A DNA stretch of 64,000 nt. It comes from Acetobacter malorum (GTDB lineage Bacteria > Pseudomonadota > Alphaproteobacteria > Acetobacterales > Acetobacteraceae). Within the stretch, counting starts at the first letter, position 1, and the number at the start of each line of letters is the position of its first letter. The DNA is taken from the NCBI RefSeq assembly GCF_002153605.1, contig NZ_JOPG01000013.1, forward strand, positions 1 to 64,000, read 5' to 3'. The position numbers and the translations under genes were made by a program. Shown here one piece after another: positions 10,401 through 18,699 of this stretch. The notes under the pieces are model-generated. The model had not been told where the DNA came from. It worked only from the letters and a program-made list of their open reading frames with translations, and made no database searches.

Positions 10401-10978
10401 GTACGATACAGCCCCCACTGCGGCAGAGGCTCAGGCTGTGCGCCGTCATCCGCGCCTTGTCCGGAAAGACTGGCCATCAGCCGCAGGGCGTGCTCCATAT
10501 TGCCGGTTCCAGCATGCTGAAAAAATCCGTTTAAGCGATTACGAATTTCCTCAGAAACAGTGGAGAGTTCTGCCAGACGGGTATCGTCCGGCATGGAGGC
10601 CGGAGTGCTTGCACCCTGCCGGGTAGCCTCGCCGGGCAGGAGAGCCAGCGGCACTTTATGCTCCCGGCACCATGCGGCCAGTTCCTCCGCCCCATAGCGC
10701 CAGTAATCCAGACCGCCCAGCAGACGCACCACCACACAGCGGGCCTGCGCCAGTGTGGTCTCCAAATACAGATCCACCGACATAGGATGACGCAACCGCG
10801 CCAGACTGGTGACCTGAAGAGAGGGTGATGCGCCCTTAAGCCGCTCCTGCGCGTGGAGCAGGCCGAGCAGGTCGCTCTCCGTAAAGGAGAGAACCACCAG
10901 ATCCGCTGGCGGCAGGCCGAGGTCTTCGGCCTCATCCTGCTCATCAAGCGTCCTGTTTTCCCGGACAAGGAGGTGCAT
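7460..10978 (-). CDS. cobN: aerobic cobaltochelatase subunit CobN
   Basis: CobN is the large, corrin-binding subunit of the ATP-dependent CobNST complex that inserts cobalt into hydrogenobyrinic acid a,c-diamide. The 1172 residues are slightly shorter than well-studied CobN proteins. The CobN/magnesium chelatase H core is evident in HLGTHGTLEWLPGKAAALS and in PVIYPFIVNNPGEAATARRR. The presence of cobN shows the late-cobalt (aerobic) pathway. The partner genes cobS and cobT are not in this window. The ATG at 10978 lies 23 bp after the cobW stop, and its own stop overlaps the cobB start. Confidence 0.96.
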   Translation of the reverse strand: MHLLVRENRTLDEQDEAEDLGLPPADLVVLSFTESDLLGLLHAQERLKGASPSLQVTSLARLRHPMSVDLYLETTLAQARCVVVRLLGGLDYWRYGAEELAAWCREHKVPLALLPGEATRQGASTPASMPDDTRLAELSTVSEEIRNRLNGFFQHAGTGNMEHALRLMASLSGQGADDGAQPEPLPQWGLYRTVTGVPVEKVTAAGRSDREATRLPSDRVLRATLVFYRAHLMVGDIAALDLLAETLAARNCTVEMLFVTSLKDPVVAKGVAEALSRSKPDILLNATLFSSRNPQGESPLTVADAPILQLLQPGATQAVWERSPRGLSRSDLAMQAVLPELDGAIATLPISFRAEAPPGLPAARVPYLPGIRQTADRALAWARLRYLKPEQKRVGIILSDYPGAGLTQETGHVAHAVGLDGFASLASILTLLRAEGYQTGHAPLPQPEELVALLAQTAPRPLFCVATYRALAAGLDAAFMASVTQAWGEPEQDPCVQDGKFHLRAIELGHLTLAVQPDRGRQADRKALYHDPDSPPCHAYVAFYLWLRSVQRLDALVHLGTHGTLEWLPGKAAALSASCAPAVLTGDLPVIYPFIVNNPGEAATARRRLGAVTIGHMTPPVMQADLSPDMQALERLIDEYAEADGLDPRRGALLRKDILEKASRTGVLSESGVRPGEDDEAEALARLDAYLCDVKDLQIRDGLHIFGQNAPKAETLAQAIFQACRPQSERLQSEAQTSEKQSALLEEITARIRQSGPAEAQALLAALAGRFVASGPAGAPTRGRLDVLPTGRNLFTLDPRALPTPSAMVLAGKMEKLLLTRHLQEQGEPLTRLVMDLWGSASLRTGGEDMALALRLMGVEIKRAESTGHVTGFEVIPLPVLNRPRVDVTLRISGLFRDAFPDQIALFDQVVSAVANRREPPDWNPLAASAKGLDGEARTRATARIFGAARGTYGTGVEEALQTGTWADQAALGKAWLEGSAWTYGGGRDGGQDADALATLLGQADAVLHVQDHAETDMLESPENAAHEGGLAAAAAALGASPALWHGDTSRPDTPRLRATAQEVARIVRGRLANPRWIEGMQQHGYAGAAELARGLDALHGFAATLPERFDQQFDMVFAATLGNEACDAFLQRENPAAREAMRARFADVWQRGLWHPRGNSVAQVLESGEQA

Positions 10979-11001
10979 AAGGGCGGCCCTGCCTTCTCTG
11001 T

Positions 11002-12066
11002 TTAACCGGCGGTGGTTGAGGCAGCATCTGCCGCGAGGGCTGCCGTAATGGCGGCCTCATCCAGCCCCTTTTGCCCGATGACCACAATGCGGCCCGTGCG
11101 GGCGTCCTGCGGCGTCAGCAGGCGGTCAAACTCATGCCGGAAGCGCGTGCCCACACCCTGCACGGCCAGACGCATGGGTTTGCCCTGCACAGTGGCAAAG
11201 CCTTTCATGCGCAGCACATCATACCGGGCGGCCACATCCTGCAGGAGCGTGAGGAAACGTTCGACAGAAAGCTGCTCCGGCACGGTGACGACGAAGCTTT
11301 CAAAATCATCATGCTCATGCTCGCCATCTTCCGCATCATGGTGTGACGGGCGGGACTGAAGATCGGCCTCGGCCTCCGCACCAAGGCCCAGCAGCACGGC
11401 GGGGTCCACCTTGCCATCCTGCGCGCGGATAATGCACACCGGGCGCGGGCAGAGCTTTTTGATCTCGGCTTCCACGGCATCAAGCTGGGTGGCGTCCAGC
11501 AGGTCGGTCTTGTTCAGCACAATCAGGTCTGCCGCGTTGAGCTGGTCTTCAAACACTTCGGCCAGAGGGTTGTCATGATCTAGTGAGGGATCAGCCTCGC
11601 GCTGTTTAGCGACGGCTTCCGGGTCATCCGCAAAGCGGCCGGAGGCGACGGCGGGGGCATCCAGAACCGTCACCACACCATCCACCGTCATGCGGCTGCG
11701 CACGGTAGGCCAGCCAAAGGCTTTGAGCAGCGGCTTGGGCAGGGCAAGACCGGAAGTTTCAATCACCACATGTTCCGGCGGGTCGGCGCGGTCCAGCAGA
11801 GCTTCCATGGTGGGCAGGAAATCATCCGCCACGGTGCAGCACAGGCAGCCATTGGTGAGTTCAACAATATCGTCCTCCCGGCAGCCTTCCACACCGCAGC
11901 CGCGCAGGATTTCTCCATCGATACCCAGAGAGCCGAATTCATTCACCACCACGGCAATGCGATGGCCCTGCGCTTTTTGCAGAATATGCCGCAGGAGCGT
12001 GGTTTTTCCGGCCCCGAGGAAGCCGGTGATGATGGTAACGGGAACACGGGCGGGTAAACCGGTCAT
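11002..12066 (-). CDS. cobW: CobW family GTPase (metallochaperone-like)
   Basis: CobW is a G3E-class GTPase thought to deliver cobalt to the chelatase. The 354 residues carry the P-loop GFLGAGKTTLL near residues 15-25, the metal site TNGCLCC (CxCC), the guanine-specificity motif NKTD, and a C-terminal CobW_C domain. A His/Asp/Glu-rich stretch (HHDAEDGEHEHDD) before the C-terminal domain could hold metal. It overlaps the upstream DUF1636 gene by ATGA at 12063-12066 and is followed by cobN after 23 bp, which supports a role in cobalt supply rather than zinc. Confidence 0.93.
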   Translation of the reverse strand: MTGLPARVPVTIITGFLGAGKTTLLRHILQKAQGHRIAVVVNEFGSLGIDGEILRGCGVEGCREDDIVELTNGCLCCTVADDFLPTMEALLDRADPPEHVVIETSGLALPKPLLKAFGWPTVRSRMTVDGVVTVLDAPAVASGRFADDPEAVAKQREADPSLDHDNPLAEVFEDQLNAADLIVLNKTDLLDATQLDAVEAEIKKLCPRPVCIIRAQDGKVDPAVLLGLGAEAEADLQSRPSHHDAEDGEHEHDDFESFVVTVPEQLSVERFLTLLQDVAARYDVLRMKGFATVQGKPMRLAVQGVGTRFRHEFDRLLTPQDARTGRIVVIGQKGLDEAAITAALAADAASTTAG

Positions 12067-12485
12067 GACGGGTCCTGTTCGGTTGCGGGCACGCGGCCCA
12101 GAATCATATCAGACAGTGAGGCCGGGCGGCGGGAAGGCATCACCGTGCCTTTGGCAGAGGCTGCGTAAAGTTTGGCGTAGGCCAGCAGATCTTCCGCTTT
12201 TTCCGGCCCGAGATGGCCGAGCAGCCAGGTCCAGCGGTTGGGCATGGAGATGGCCGCCGTGCAGCCCCGGTCACACGCGGCCAGACAGGCAACGGGACGC
12301 AGGGTGATGGGTTGCGGGCTGGCCTCCAGCACCGTTTGCAGGCGGTCCAGCAATTGCGCGCCCGGAGGATGCTCCATGGCGGGGCCACCGCGGCGGCAGG
12401 TGGTGCAGACATGCAGCACGGGGCCTTCTGCCGCAGCAGGAGGAGATGATGGGGGAGAGGCGGAGTGCGTAACAGACGCAGGCAT
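12063..12485 (-). CDS. DUF1636 family, ferredoxin-like metal-binding protein
   Basis: This small protein of about 140 residues has Cys pairs CTTC near the start of the conserved domain and CLAACDRGC further on. The pattern resembles thioredoxin-like [2Fe-2S] ferredoxins and defines DUF1636. In cobalamin operons such proteins are commonly beside cobW and have been suggested to help reduce or handle cobalt; this is not proven. A longer frame opens at 12626, but the region 5' of 12485 is GC-rich leader with no family similarity, so the ATG at 12485 (MPASVTHS) is chosen. It is the first gene after the riboswitch and its stop overlaps cobW. Confidence 0.82.
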   Translation of the reverse strand: MPASVTHSASPPSSPPAAAEGPVLHVCTTCRRGGPAMEHPPGAQLLDRLQTVLEASPQPITLRPVACLAACDRGCTAAISMPNRWTWLLGHLGPEKAEDLLAYAKLYAASAKGTVMPSRRPASLSDMILGRVPATEQDPS

Positions 12486-12657
12486 AAAATTTTCCCGATC
12501 AGGCACCATCCCATGCGGAACAGCACTTAAACGGAGTGCACAACCGGTGCTCCTGCCGGGGCAGAAGTGATGCGCGGCGCGGCGCACCCTCGCCTTCCGG
12601 GCACCCCGCCGGACACGACACCTCAAACAACCGCACGCCCCGAGGGGGCACGCGGAT

Positions 12658-12890
12658 GATGGCAGGTCTCCTGGCTTGTGTCGTGCAGGTCTGCGCGGGG
12701 GTTAACCATGCAGTCTGCGGGTCTGCCTGCCTTCCCGGCCCGGTGGGGCCGGTGGCATGAGCCTGCCCGGTTAAAGGGGCAGGCTCACAGCGGACCATGC
12801 AATCACTTACAGTTGCGGGGGCAGCGACGGCCTTGCAGCCGAAGCTGCGCACCGTTCTTCCCTTTTCATCCCTTGCGGGACACCATCATG
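12658..12890 (-). promoter_or_regulatory. cobalamin (AdoCbl) riboswitch
   Basis: Read on the minus strand, the leader contains the diagnostic cobalamin riboswitch elements in order: GGTG near the 5' side, GGGAA, the B12 box core GCCCCCGCAACTGTAAG, a GCCAC element, GGGAAGGC, and the closing AAGCCAGGAGACCTGCC. It precedes the DUF1636-cobW-cobN-cobB-cobC-cobO-cobQ operon. A GC-rich hairpin follows at about 12629-12652 (GCCCC/GGGGC on the minus strand) and could be part of the expression platform. High cobalamin should shut the operon down. Confidence 0.96.
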
Positions 12891-12920
12891 CGGCTGAGCA
12901 TCGCATAATGGGGGTATTTT

Positions 12921-14162
12921 TCAAGTCATGAGCGGACCGCGTTCCGCACACACCTGTTCGGCTGCTTCTTCATCCTCATGCTCGCCCAGATGCGCGGGGA
13001 AGGCATTGCCGCTGAGCAGAATGACCAGCATGGACAGCGCACAGACGCCAAGCGCCACCGGCACCAGAACGCTGACCCCATACACCGCCAGCAACTGCCC
13101 ACCCAGTGCGGAACCAAGCAGAATGCCAAGGTTGCTGGTGCTGTTGATAGCCGCCCCGGCCGTATCCGCCGTGGTGGCACGAGCGCGAATGGCACCGGAC
13201 ATCATGAACGGGATGATGGACGCATAGCCTGCGCACCACAGGGCTGCGACGCCCACGCCACCCCATGCCGGCATAAACTGGCCGCCCAGCAGGGCAATGC
13301 CCAGCGAAATGGCTGCCCCCGATGCCAGCACACCGACACGCGGCCAGCGGTCCACCATAAGGCCGGACGCCCAGAGGCCGGACAGGCTGAACACCCCGAT
13401 AATCAGCAGCGCCACACTGACGGAAGTTTCCGGCAACCCGTGTGCCATCAGCAGCGGTGCGATGTAGGTGTAGACCACGTTATGGCCGACAAAGAACAGC
13501 GCATTGGCCGAGATCACCCACGCAAAAGCCCGGACAGATTCACGCGGCACCTTATACGGGCCGGAGGGACGCCCGGCGGGTTTGATAACCGGCGGCAGAC
13601 AAACGGCAATCAGCACCGTAAGAACCGCAGCCAGCGCTGCCACGACCATGAGAGCCACGCGCCAGCCGGCAAGCTGGCTGATGGCCGCCGTGCCCGGCAC
13701 GCCCAGCACGCCGCCCATGGAAGAGCCGCCAAATACAAAAGAAATAGCTCGACCGGTCAGTTTTTTAGGAACCAGATGGGCCGCGTAGGCGGACACCATG
13801 GACATGAGCAGCGCATGCGCGCCCCCGCCAATCGCGCGGCCAAAGCACACGATGCCAAAGGTGGGCGCGAAGGCTGAAATCAGGTTGGAAACCACATAGC
13901 CCGAAAGCGCGATAAGCAGCAGACGCTTGCGCTCGACGCGTGCGGTCAGCACCGTCAGCGGGACAGCGGCCACCGTGACAATCAGCGCATAAGCGCTGAC
14001 AGCAAGCCCAGCGCGGCCCGTGCTGATGTTAAAAGCGCGCGCCATATCCAGCAGAAGCCCAACGGGAGCAAGCTCACTGGTGATAGCCGTAAAGGTTGCC
14101 GCGCACAGCGCGACAAGGCCAATCCGTGTTGAAACAGAAAGCGTGCTGAACACTGTTTTCAC
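12921..14162 (-). CDS. MFS transporter, DHA1-type efflux permease
   Basis: This 413-residue protein has twelve predicted membrane helices. The N-terminal half resembles sugar/drug-proton antiporters of the AraJ/NepI type: an acidic helix-1 segment ITSELAPVGLL, then VERKRLL at loop 2-3 and GRAIGGGAHALL in helix 4. The substrate is unknown. It sits 30 bp from the 5' edge of the cobalamin riboswitch on the same strand, so it lies upstream of the switch and should not be under its control unless read-through occurs. The ATG at 14162 is used. The preceding 360 bp carry its promoter and the cytochrome operon's end. Confidence 0.85.
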   Translation of the reverse strand: MKTVFSTLSVSTRIGLVALCAATFTAITSELAPVGLLLDMARAFNISTGRAGLAVSAYALIVTVAAVPLTVLTARVERKRLLLIALSGYVVSNLISAFAPTFGIVCFGRAIGGGAHALLMSMVSAYAAHLVPKKLTGRAISFVFGGSSMGGVLGVPGTAAISQLAGWRVALMVVAALAAVLTVLIAVCLPPVIKPAGRPSGPYKVPRESVRAFAWVISANALFFVGHNVVYTYIAPLLMAHGLPETSVSVALLIIGVFSLSGLWASGLMVDRWPRVGVLASGAAISLGIALLGGQFMPAWGGVGVAALWCAGYASIIPFMMSGAIRARATTADTAGAAINSTSNLGILLGSALGGQLLAVYGVSVLVPVALGVCALSMLVILLSGNAFPAHLGEHEDEEAAEQVCAERGPLMT

Positions 14163-14523
14163 CCTTGCTCAAAGCGTTCGTCAAAGGGCGGTGTCCATAT
14201 CGTATTTTTTCTAAAAATCTTCCCCTAAAAAACCGCTGCAACAATTCGTGAACAGCGGAGTGACGGTGGCGGGTTTTACGAAACCCGGCCCCGCTCAGAT
14301 CGTCCCCCCTGACAGCCGCGGAAAAGCTGGAAAAATGCCCGCAGGACCACGCGACGGAGGACGCACCACCCCCATGCCGGGAACCGGGTGAGCAGGAAGA
14401 CAATTTTGTGAAGGAAGGGGATGAAACGGGAGGAAGAGGGCATGCGGGTAGTCCCCTCCCCTCTTCCTGACCCGAATCAGGGGCCGGACCTTAAAGAATG
14501 GTCCGGCCTGTCAGAATGTTATC
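14163..14523. other. intergenic region between MFS gene and cytochrome gene
   Basis: These 361 bp contain the two hairpins downstream of the cytochrome gene (14431-14468 and 14482-14508) and presumably the MFS promoter. No reading frame with family similarity was seen. Confidence 0.5.
14431..14508 (-). terminator. tandem hairpins after the dehydrogenase operon
   Basis: GGCCGGACC (14482-14490) pairs perfectly with GGTCCGGCC (14500-14508) around a nine-base loop. A second ten-base stem, AGGAAGAGGG (14431-14440) with CCCTCTTCCT (14459-14468), follows in the direction of transcription. Neither has a strong U-tract, so termination may be weak or helped by Rho, or the hairpins may protect the mRNA 3' end. 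Confidence 0.6.
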
Positions 14524-16101
14524 TTATTTGCCTTTGGCCAGCGGATTAACCACCGGGGTATCTTTCCGCAGGCTTTTGACCAGATCAGGAGTGACCTGAT
14601 GGTCCCCGGTGCCGAAGGTCGCGGTGACGTAGTTTGTCAGGGCCGCAATTTCCGCATCGCTCAGGCGCTGGACGTTGGACTGACCATCAAAGCCCGGCAT
14701 GAAGGCATGTTCCTTGCCAGCCGTACGATCCACCCCGTTAAGGATGGTCATGATCAGGTTGTCCGGACGCCCGGCCCCCACTGTAGAGTTGTTGAACAGT
14801 GACGGCACGTAATGGTCCTTCGTGCCGGCACCATCGTGCCCGTGGCAGGCGGAACAGTTGGCATCATAAATGTGCGGGCCATCCATTTCTGCCAGATCGT
14901 CAATCCGCTGCGGACCTTTGGTGCGGATGTCCGGCAGATCCGTTGCCTTGCCGGAGGCGTCACGCGGGGCGTGGTCGGCATCATCATCCATAGGGGCGAC
15001 CTTCAGGATAAAGGCGGCCAGCGCGTGCAGGTCCTCATCCGTCAGGTGGCTGGTGCTATGTTCCACGGCCTCGGCCATGGGGCCGGCAGCCTGTGCGCGG
15101 CCAGCCACACGCCCGGTGCGCAGATAGGCCACCAGATCATCCTCGCTCCAGTCGGCAATACCGCCGGTTTTGCTGGAGGTGATGTTGGGAGCATACCATG
15201 TACCGAGTGACCCGCCGGCCAGATAATGGTCCTGCTTTTCACTCAGCATGAAGTTACGCGGGGTGTGGCAGGTGCCACAATGTTCCAGCGCGTTAGCCAG
15301 ATAGCGGCCACGACGCAGTTTGTCATAGGTGTTGGAATCACCCGTTTCCGGTGTTTCCTTACTGGCCACAAAGTTCCACGCCATCATGGCTGAACGGAGG
15401 CTGGCCGGGAAGGAGAGATTCGTCTCCTCCGGGCTTTCCGCCACAGGTTTGACCACGTGCATGAACCACGCATACAGGGCCTTTACGTCCTGATCCGTCA
15501 TACCTGCGTAGGACACATACGGCATGACCGGATACAGGTAAGACCCGTCTTTGCGCACACCATGACGCACCGCATTATCAAAGTCGGCTTCCGTATAGGC
15601 GCCAATGCCGTGCTGCTGGTCCGGCGTGATGTTGGTGGCAATCACATCGCCCATCGGGGTGGCGATTTTCAGGCCGCCCGCAAAGGGTTTTCCGCCCGGT
15701 TTGGTATGGCAGGCCACGCAGTCTGCCGCCGTGGCGAGATACGCCCCACGCGCCAGCTCCGCATCCGCACCTTCCGGCTGGGCTGCGGCATTTGTGCCGG
15801 TGGCCGGAGCAGGCGATGCCGGAGCGGTAGCCGCCCCGGTTGCGTCTGACTGGCTGTTTGCCGGCGTTGCGGCCTCCCCGGCGGGAGCCGGGGTCTGAGA
15901 GGTTGGCGTGTGGTCAGATGTTTTGGCATCGGACCCGGCGGCAGGCTTACCCTCTTCCGCCACAGGTGCGGGCACCGTGGGCTGAGCGGGCGCAGACTGA
16001 GCCAGCGCGACCGGGGCCAGCGCAACCGGAGCAAGGGCCACGCCACCGAGGGCTGTTCCGGCAACGAGGGCGGAACACAGGAGAGTTCTGAAATCAGGCA
16101 T
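14524..16101 (-). CDS. tri-heme cytochrome c subunit of membrane-bound FAD dehydrogenase
   Basis: This 525-residue periplasmic cytochrome passes electrons from the flavoprotein subunit to ubiquinone. Three heme c motifs are visible: CVACH (128-132), CGTCH (275-279) and CSACH (416-420). A signal peptide ends near residue 35. Between it and the first heme domain lies an unusually long Pro/Ala/Thr-rich linker (about residues 36-112). Family members such as SldC, GndC and FdhC carry the same three hemes but normally a much shorter lead. The gene overlaps the large-subunit gene by 8 bp and is last in the operon. Confidence 0.93.
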   Translation of the reverse strand: MPDFRTLLCSALVAGTALGGVALAPVALAPVALAQSAPAQPTVPAPVAEEGKPAAGSDAKTSDHTPTSQTPAPAGEAATPANSQSDATGAATAPASPAPATGTNAAAQPEGADAELARGAYLATAADCVACHTKPGGKPFAGGLKIATPMGDVIATNITPDQQHGIGAYTEADFDNAVRHGVRKDGSYLYPVMPYVSYAGMTDQDVKALYAWFMHVVKPVAESPEETNLSFPASLRSAMMAWNFVASKETPETGDSNTYDKLRRGRYLANALEHCGTCHTPRNFMLSEKQDHYLAGGSLGTWYAPNITSSKTGGIADWSEDDLVAYLRTGRVAGRAQAAGPMAEAVEHSTSHLTDEDLHALAAFILKVAPMDDDADHAPRDASGKATDLPDIRTKGPQRIDDLAEMDGPHIYDANCSACHGHDGAGTKDHYVPSLFNNSTVGAGRPDNLIMTILNGVDRTAGKEHAFMPGFDGQSNVQRLSDAEIAALTNYVTATFGTGDHQVTPDLVKSLRKDTPVVNPLAKGK

Positions 16102-17731
16102 GAAGCAGTTCTTTTTTCAGCGTATCTGCAACACGCAGCGCAAGGGCTGCGACCGTCAGAGTGATGTTGCCCGTGCCCACGGTTGAGAAAACTGAGGAAC
16201 TGGCAATAAAGAGGTTCTCATGGTCATGCGTCCGGCAATGGCCGTCCACCACGGAATCCTTCGGGTCCGTGCCCATGATGGTGCTGCCGGAGGGATGATC
16301 CTGCGGGAAGTAGCCCGGGGTCCATTCCTCATCCGTGCCGTGCATCAGGCCGATCAGCTCTTTGAACACCTTGCGGGTGTGTTCACAGCTTTTCACGGTG
16401 TATTCTGGCAGCTTGTAATAAACTTCCGGGTGCGGAATGCCGAGAATGTCTTTGTTGGTCTTGCTCAGCGTCAGGCGGTTATCCGGGTCGGGCAATGCCT
16501 CGTTATGGCTGAACAGACGCACGGTGTGGGAAGACAGATAACGGATCTGCTCTTCCAGCTCCCGCCCGACATAGCCTTTGGAGATGGCCATCTGGGTGGC
16601 GAAATCGACCTGATTGTCATCCACCATATGCACCAGATACGCGCCGCGCTCATTCCGCCAGTCACCATCACGGAAATTGTCGATCACGTTGGTCTCCAGC
16701 GGACCACGGCCCGGCCAGAGGGCTTTATCCCCACTGATGAACGTCACCTGCACGCCGGTATGGTCCATCATGTTCCGCCCGACATGGCCGGAACTGTTGG
16801 CAACACCGTCCGGGCTTTGCTCATCCGCAGAAACCAGCAGCAACTTGGCGGTTTCAATACAATGGGCGGCAATCACAAAGTATTTGCCGGTCACGCGGTG
16901 GGAGTTTTTCTCCGGGTCATAATACTGGACGCCGGTTACGCGCTTGTTGGCGCTGTCCCGCTCAATTTTATAGACCACAGCATTGGGGATGAACTTCGCC
17001 CCGGCAGCCTCGGCATGGTACACGGAATAGCTGCCGTTATACATCGCCCCGATGGGGCAGATGGGCATGCAGTTATTGTGGCCTTCACACGTCGGGCGGC
17101 TGTCATACGGGCGGGTGTTACGGGCCTGCGGCTCATGCACCACGCGCCAGGGCGTCTTCTCGTCAATCAGCTTGCGGAACTGCTGCGCAGCGTAGGAAAT
17201 GGGCAGCGCTTCCATCGGGTAAGGCTGCTTGCGCGGGGACCCGAGGTCTTCCTTGGCCGGGTCCGGCCCGCAGACGCCCATCATCACTTCCGCCTGATAA
17301 TAGAACGGTTCCAGGTCTTCATATTTCAAAGCCCAGTCACGCCCCTGCCCGTAGCGGGTTTTCAGCTCAAAGTCGGACGGCAGGTAACGCCATGCGCACC
17401 CGGCCCAGTGCCATGTGGTGCCACCCATCATGCGCAGGTACACCTGCTGATAGGCTTCCGCATTCGGGCCGGAGGTGTGCAGGTAATCGTTCGGCGTCAT
17501 CTGGTTCGGCGGATGTCTGGCCCACGGCACAGCCGGGAACGGCCCCTGATAAGAGGGCTTGTTTTCCAGATTACGGAAGTTTTCTACAAAATGCTGGCGG
17601 TCCACACGGGGGCCGGCTTCCAGCACAATGACGGAAATTCCGGCACGCGCGAGTTCATTGGCAATGGAAGCCCCGGCAACACCGGAGCCGACAATGACAA
17701 CATCGGCGGAGAGAGTCTGTTCAGAAGGCAT
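16094..17731 (-). CDS. FAD-dependent GMC oxidoreductase, large subunit of membrane-bound sugar/polyol dehydrogenase
   Basis: This 545-residue flavoprotein oxidises a sugar, polyol or sugar acid in the periplasm. It has the N-terminal FAD dinucleotide fold VVIVGSGVAGASIA (residues 11-24), the GMC signature around GGTTWHWAG (103-111), and the Cys motif C215-x5-C221-x3-C225 in a CPIGAMYNG context. In fructose and glucose dehydrogenases of this family that motif belongs to a 3Fe-4S cluster. The C-terminal catalytic region has THDHENLF and TVGTGNITLT. It resembles SldL, FdhL and gluconate or 2-ketogluconate dehydrogenase large subunits. The order small-large-cytochrome favours an Sld/Kgd-type operon over Fdh, but the substrate cannot be read from sequence. 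Confidence 0.92.
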   Translation of the reverse strand: MPSEQTLSADVVIVGSGVAGASIANELARAGISVIVLEAGPRVDRQHFVENFRNLENKPSYQGPFPAVPWARHPPNQMTPNDYLHTSGPNAEAYQQVYLRMMGGTTWHWAGCAWRYLPSDFELKTRYGQGRDWALKYEDLEPFYYQAEVMMGVCGPDPAKEDLGSPRKQPYPMEALPISYAAQQFRKLIDEKTPWRVVHEPQARNTRPYDSRPTCEGHNNCMPICPIGAMYNGSYSVYHAEAAGAKFIPNAVVYKIERDSANKRVTGVQYYDPEKNSHRVTGKYFVIAAHCIETAKLLLVSADEQSPDGVANSSGHVGRNMMDHTGVQVTFISGDKALWPGRGPLETNVIDNFRDGDWRNERGAYLVHMVDDNQVDFATQMAISKGYVGRELEEQIRYLSSHTVRLFSHNEALPDPDNRLTLSKTNKDILGIPHPEVYYKLPEYTVKSCEHTRKVFKELIGLMHGTDEEWTPGYFPQDHPSGSTIMGTDPKDSVVDGHCRTHDHENLFIASSSVFSTVGTGNITLTVAALALRVADTLKKELLHA

Positions 17732-17750
17732 ACGGCTGATATTCCCGCTC

Positions 17751-18386
17751 TCAGGTCGGTTCTACGACGAATTTCGAGGGTGAAAGGGCTGGATGCCCTG
17801 TGGGACGGTCCACTTCCGGCGGCTGGGTGGTCCAGTAGAACGGCCCGCCTGTTGCGTAGGTTTTGGGGTAGATGGCGTCCTTCGTGATGTCGAACATCAG
17901 GGCGGAGCGATAGACCACCACCTTGCCATCCGCCACACCACGGTACCAGCCGGTGAGAATGTCATGGATGACATCCTTCAGGGCCGGGTCCTCCTTCTCC
18001 GCCGCAGCGGCAAAAGCAGTGGCGCTGGTGAACTGGCCGGACCCCATCAGATCATGCAATTTGCTGATCTGCGCCTGCCGGTCGGCATTACTCTGCACAA
18101 TTCCTGCATAGATGGCATTCCCGATACGCAGATCCAGCGTGGGCCGATCTGTCAGCAAACGGGAGACCGCCATGAACTGCGTGGCCACGGGGTCCGCGCC
18201 AGCTGCGGGGCTGGGTTGCGTTTCCTCCGCACCGGCAATGCCACTGGCAACACCATATGTGACGGCAGCGCCCATGCCCGTCATCAGCATATCGCGCCGG
18301 GACATCCGCATCAGTCTTGCCATTCTCATAGCATTGGGCGAGACATTTTGCAGATTGACAGGCACGCAGGGCCAGTCTTTCTTCAT
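17751..18386 (-). CDS. small (TAT-exported) subunit of membrane-bound FAD dehydrogenase
   Basis: The 211-residue protein belongs to the sorbitol dehydrogenase/gluconate 2-dehydrogenase small-subunit family. Its twin-arginine signal has the core SRRDMLMTG near residues 29-37. It is needed to export the folded large subunit, which has no signal of its own, through the Tat system and to stabilise it. The mature part is helical, with DGKVVVYRSALMFD and YPKTYATGGPFYWTTQPPEV typical of the family. The ATG at 18386 has AAAGGAC upstream. It is the first gene of the operon, 19 bp before the large-subunit gene. Confidence 0.9.
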   Translation of the reverse strand: MKKDWPCVPVNLQNVSPNAMRMARLMRMSRRDMLMTGMGAAVTYGVASGIAGAEETQPSPAAGADPVATQFMAVSRLLTDRPTLDLRIGNAIYAGIVQSNADRQAQISKLHDLMGSGQFTSATAFAAAAEKEDPALKDVIHDILTGWYRGVADGKVVVYRSALMFDITKDAIYPKTYATGGPFYWTTQPPEVDRPTGHPALSPSKFVVEPT

Positions 18387-18699
18387 GGTCAGTCCTTTTC
18401 CACAGGTTTGTACATAACCGGGCAGACCATCGGCCCAGAAGACCCATGGTCCTTTTTGTTATTTCATCAAGGGTTAAGTCTATAATGACGTACCCTGCGG
18501 GCTTCCAGCCTGAAATTCCCGCCTTTCCGGATTTCCTCAAAATGACATTTATTCTCAAATAGAATACATATTATTGCCATTTTTGCAGGCGCATTGTTTT
18601 CTGTTCAGAATATTTTTCCGGCATGGACTTTTTCAGTCCCACTTTTACAGTGTTTGAACCGGATAAACTTCAGACCGCCTGAACAGGATTATTCTGGCC
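18387..18699. other. divergent promoter region
   Basis: These 313 bp separate the divergent dehydrogenase operon and the HTH-membrane protein gene. The part from about 18540 to 18660 is AT-rich. No clear operator palindrome or RNA element was recognised. Confidence 0.4.

Noticed and set aside
16220-17887. 555-codon plus-strand frame opposite the GMC oxidoreductase gene
   Set aside because: It is exactly antisense to a gene with clear FAD and GMC motifs, and its translation resembles no protein family.
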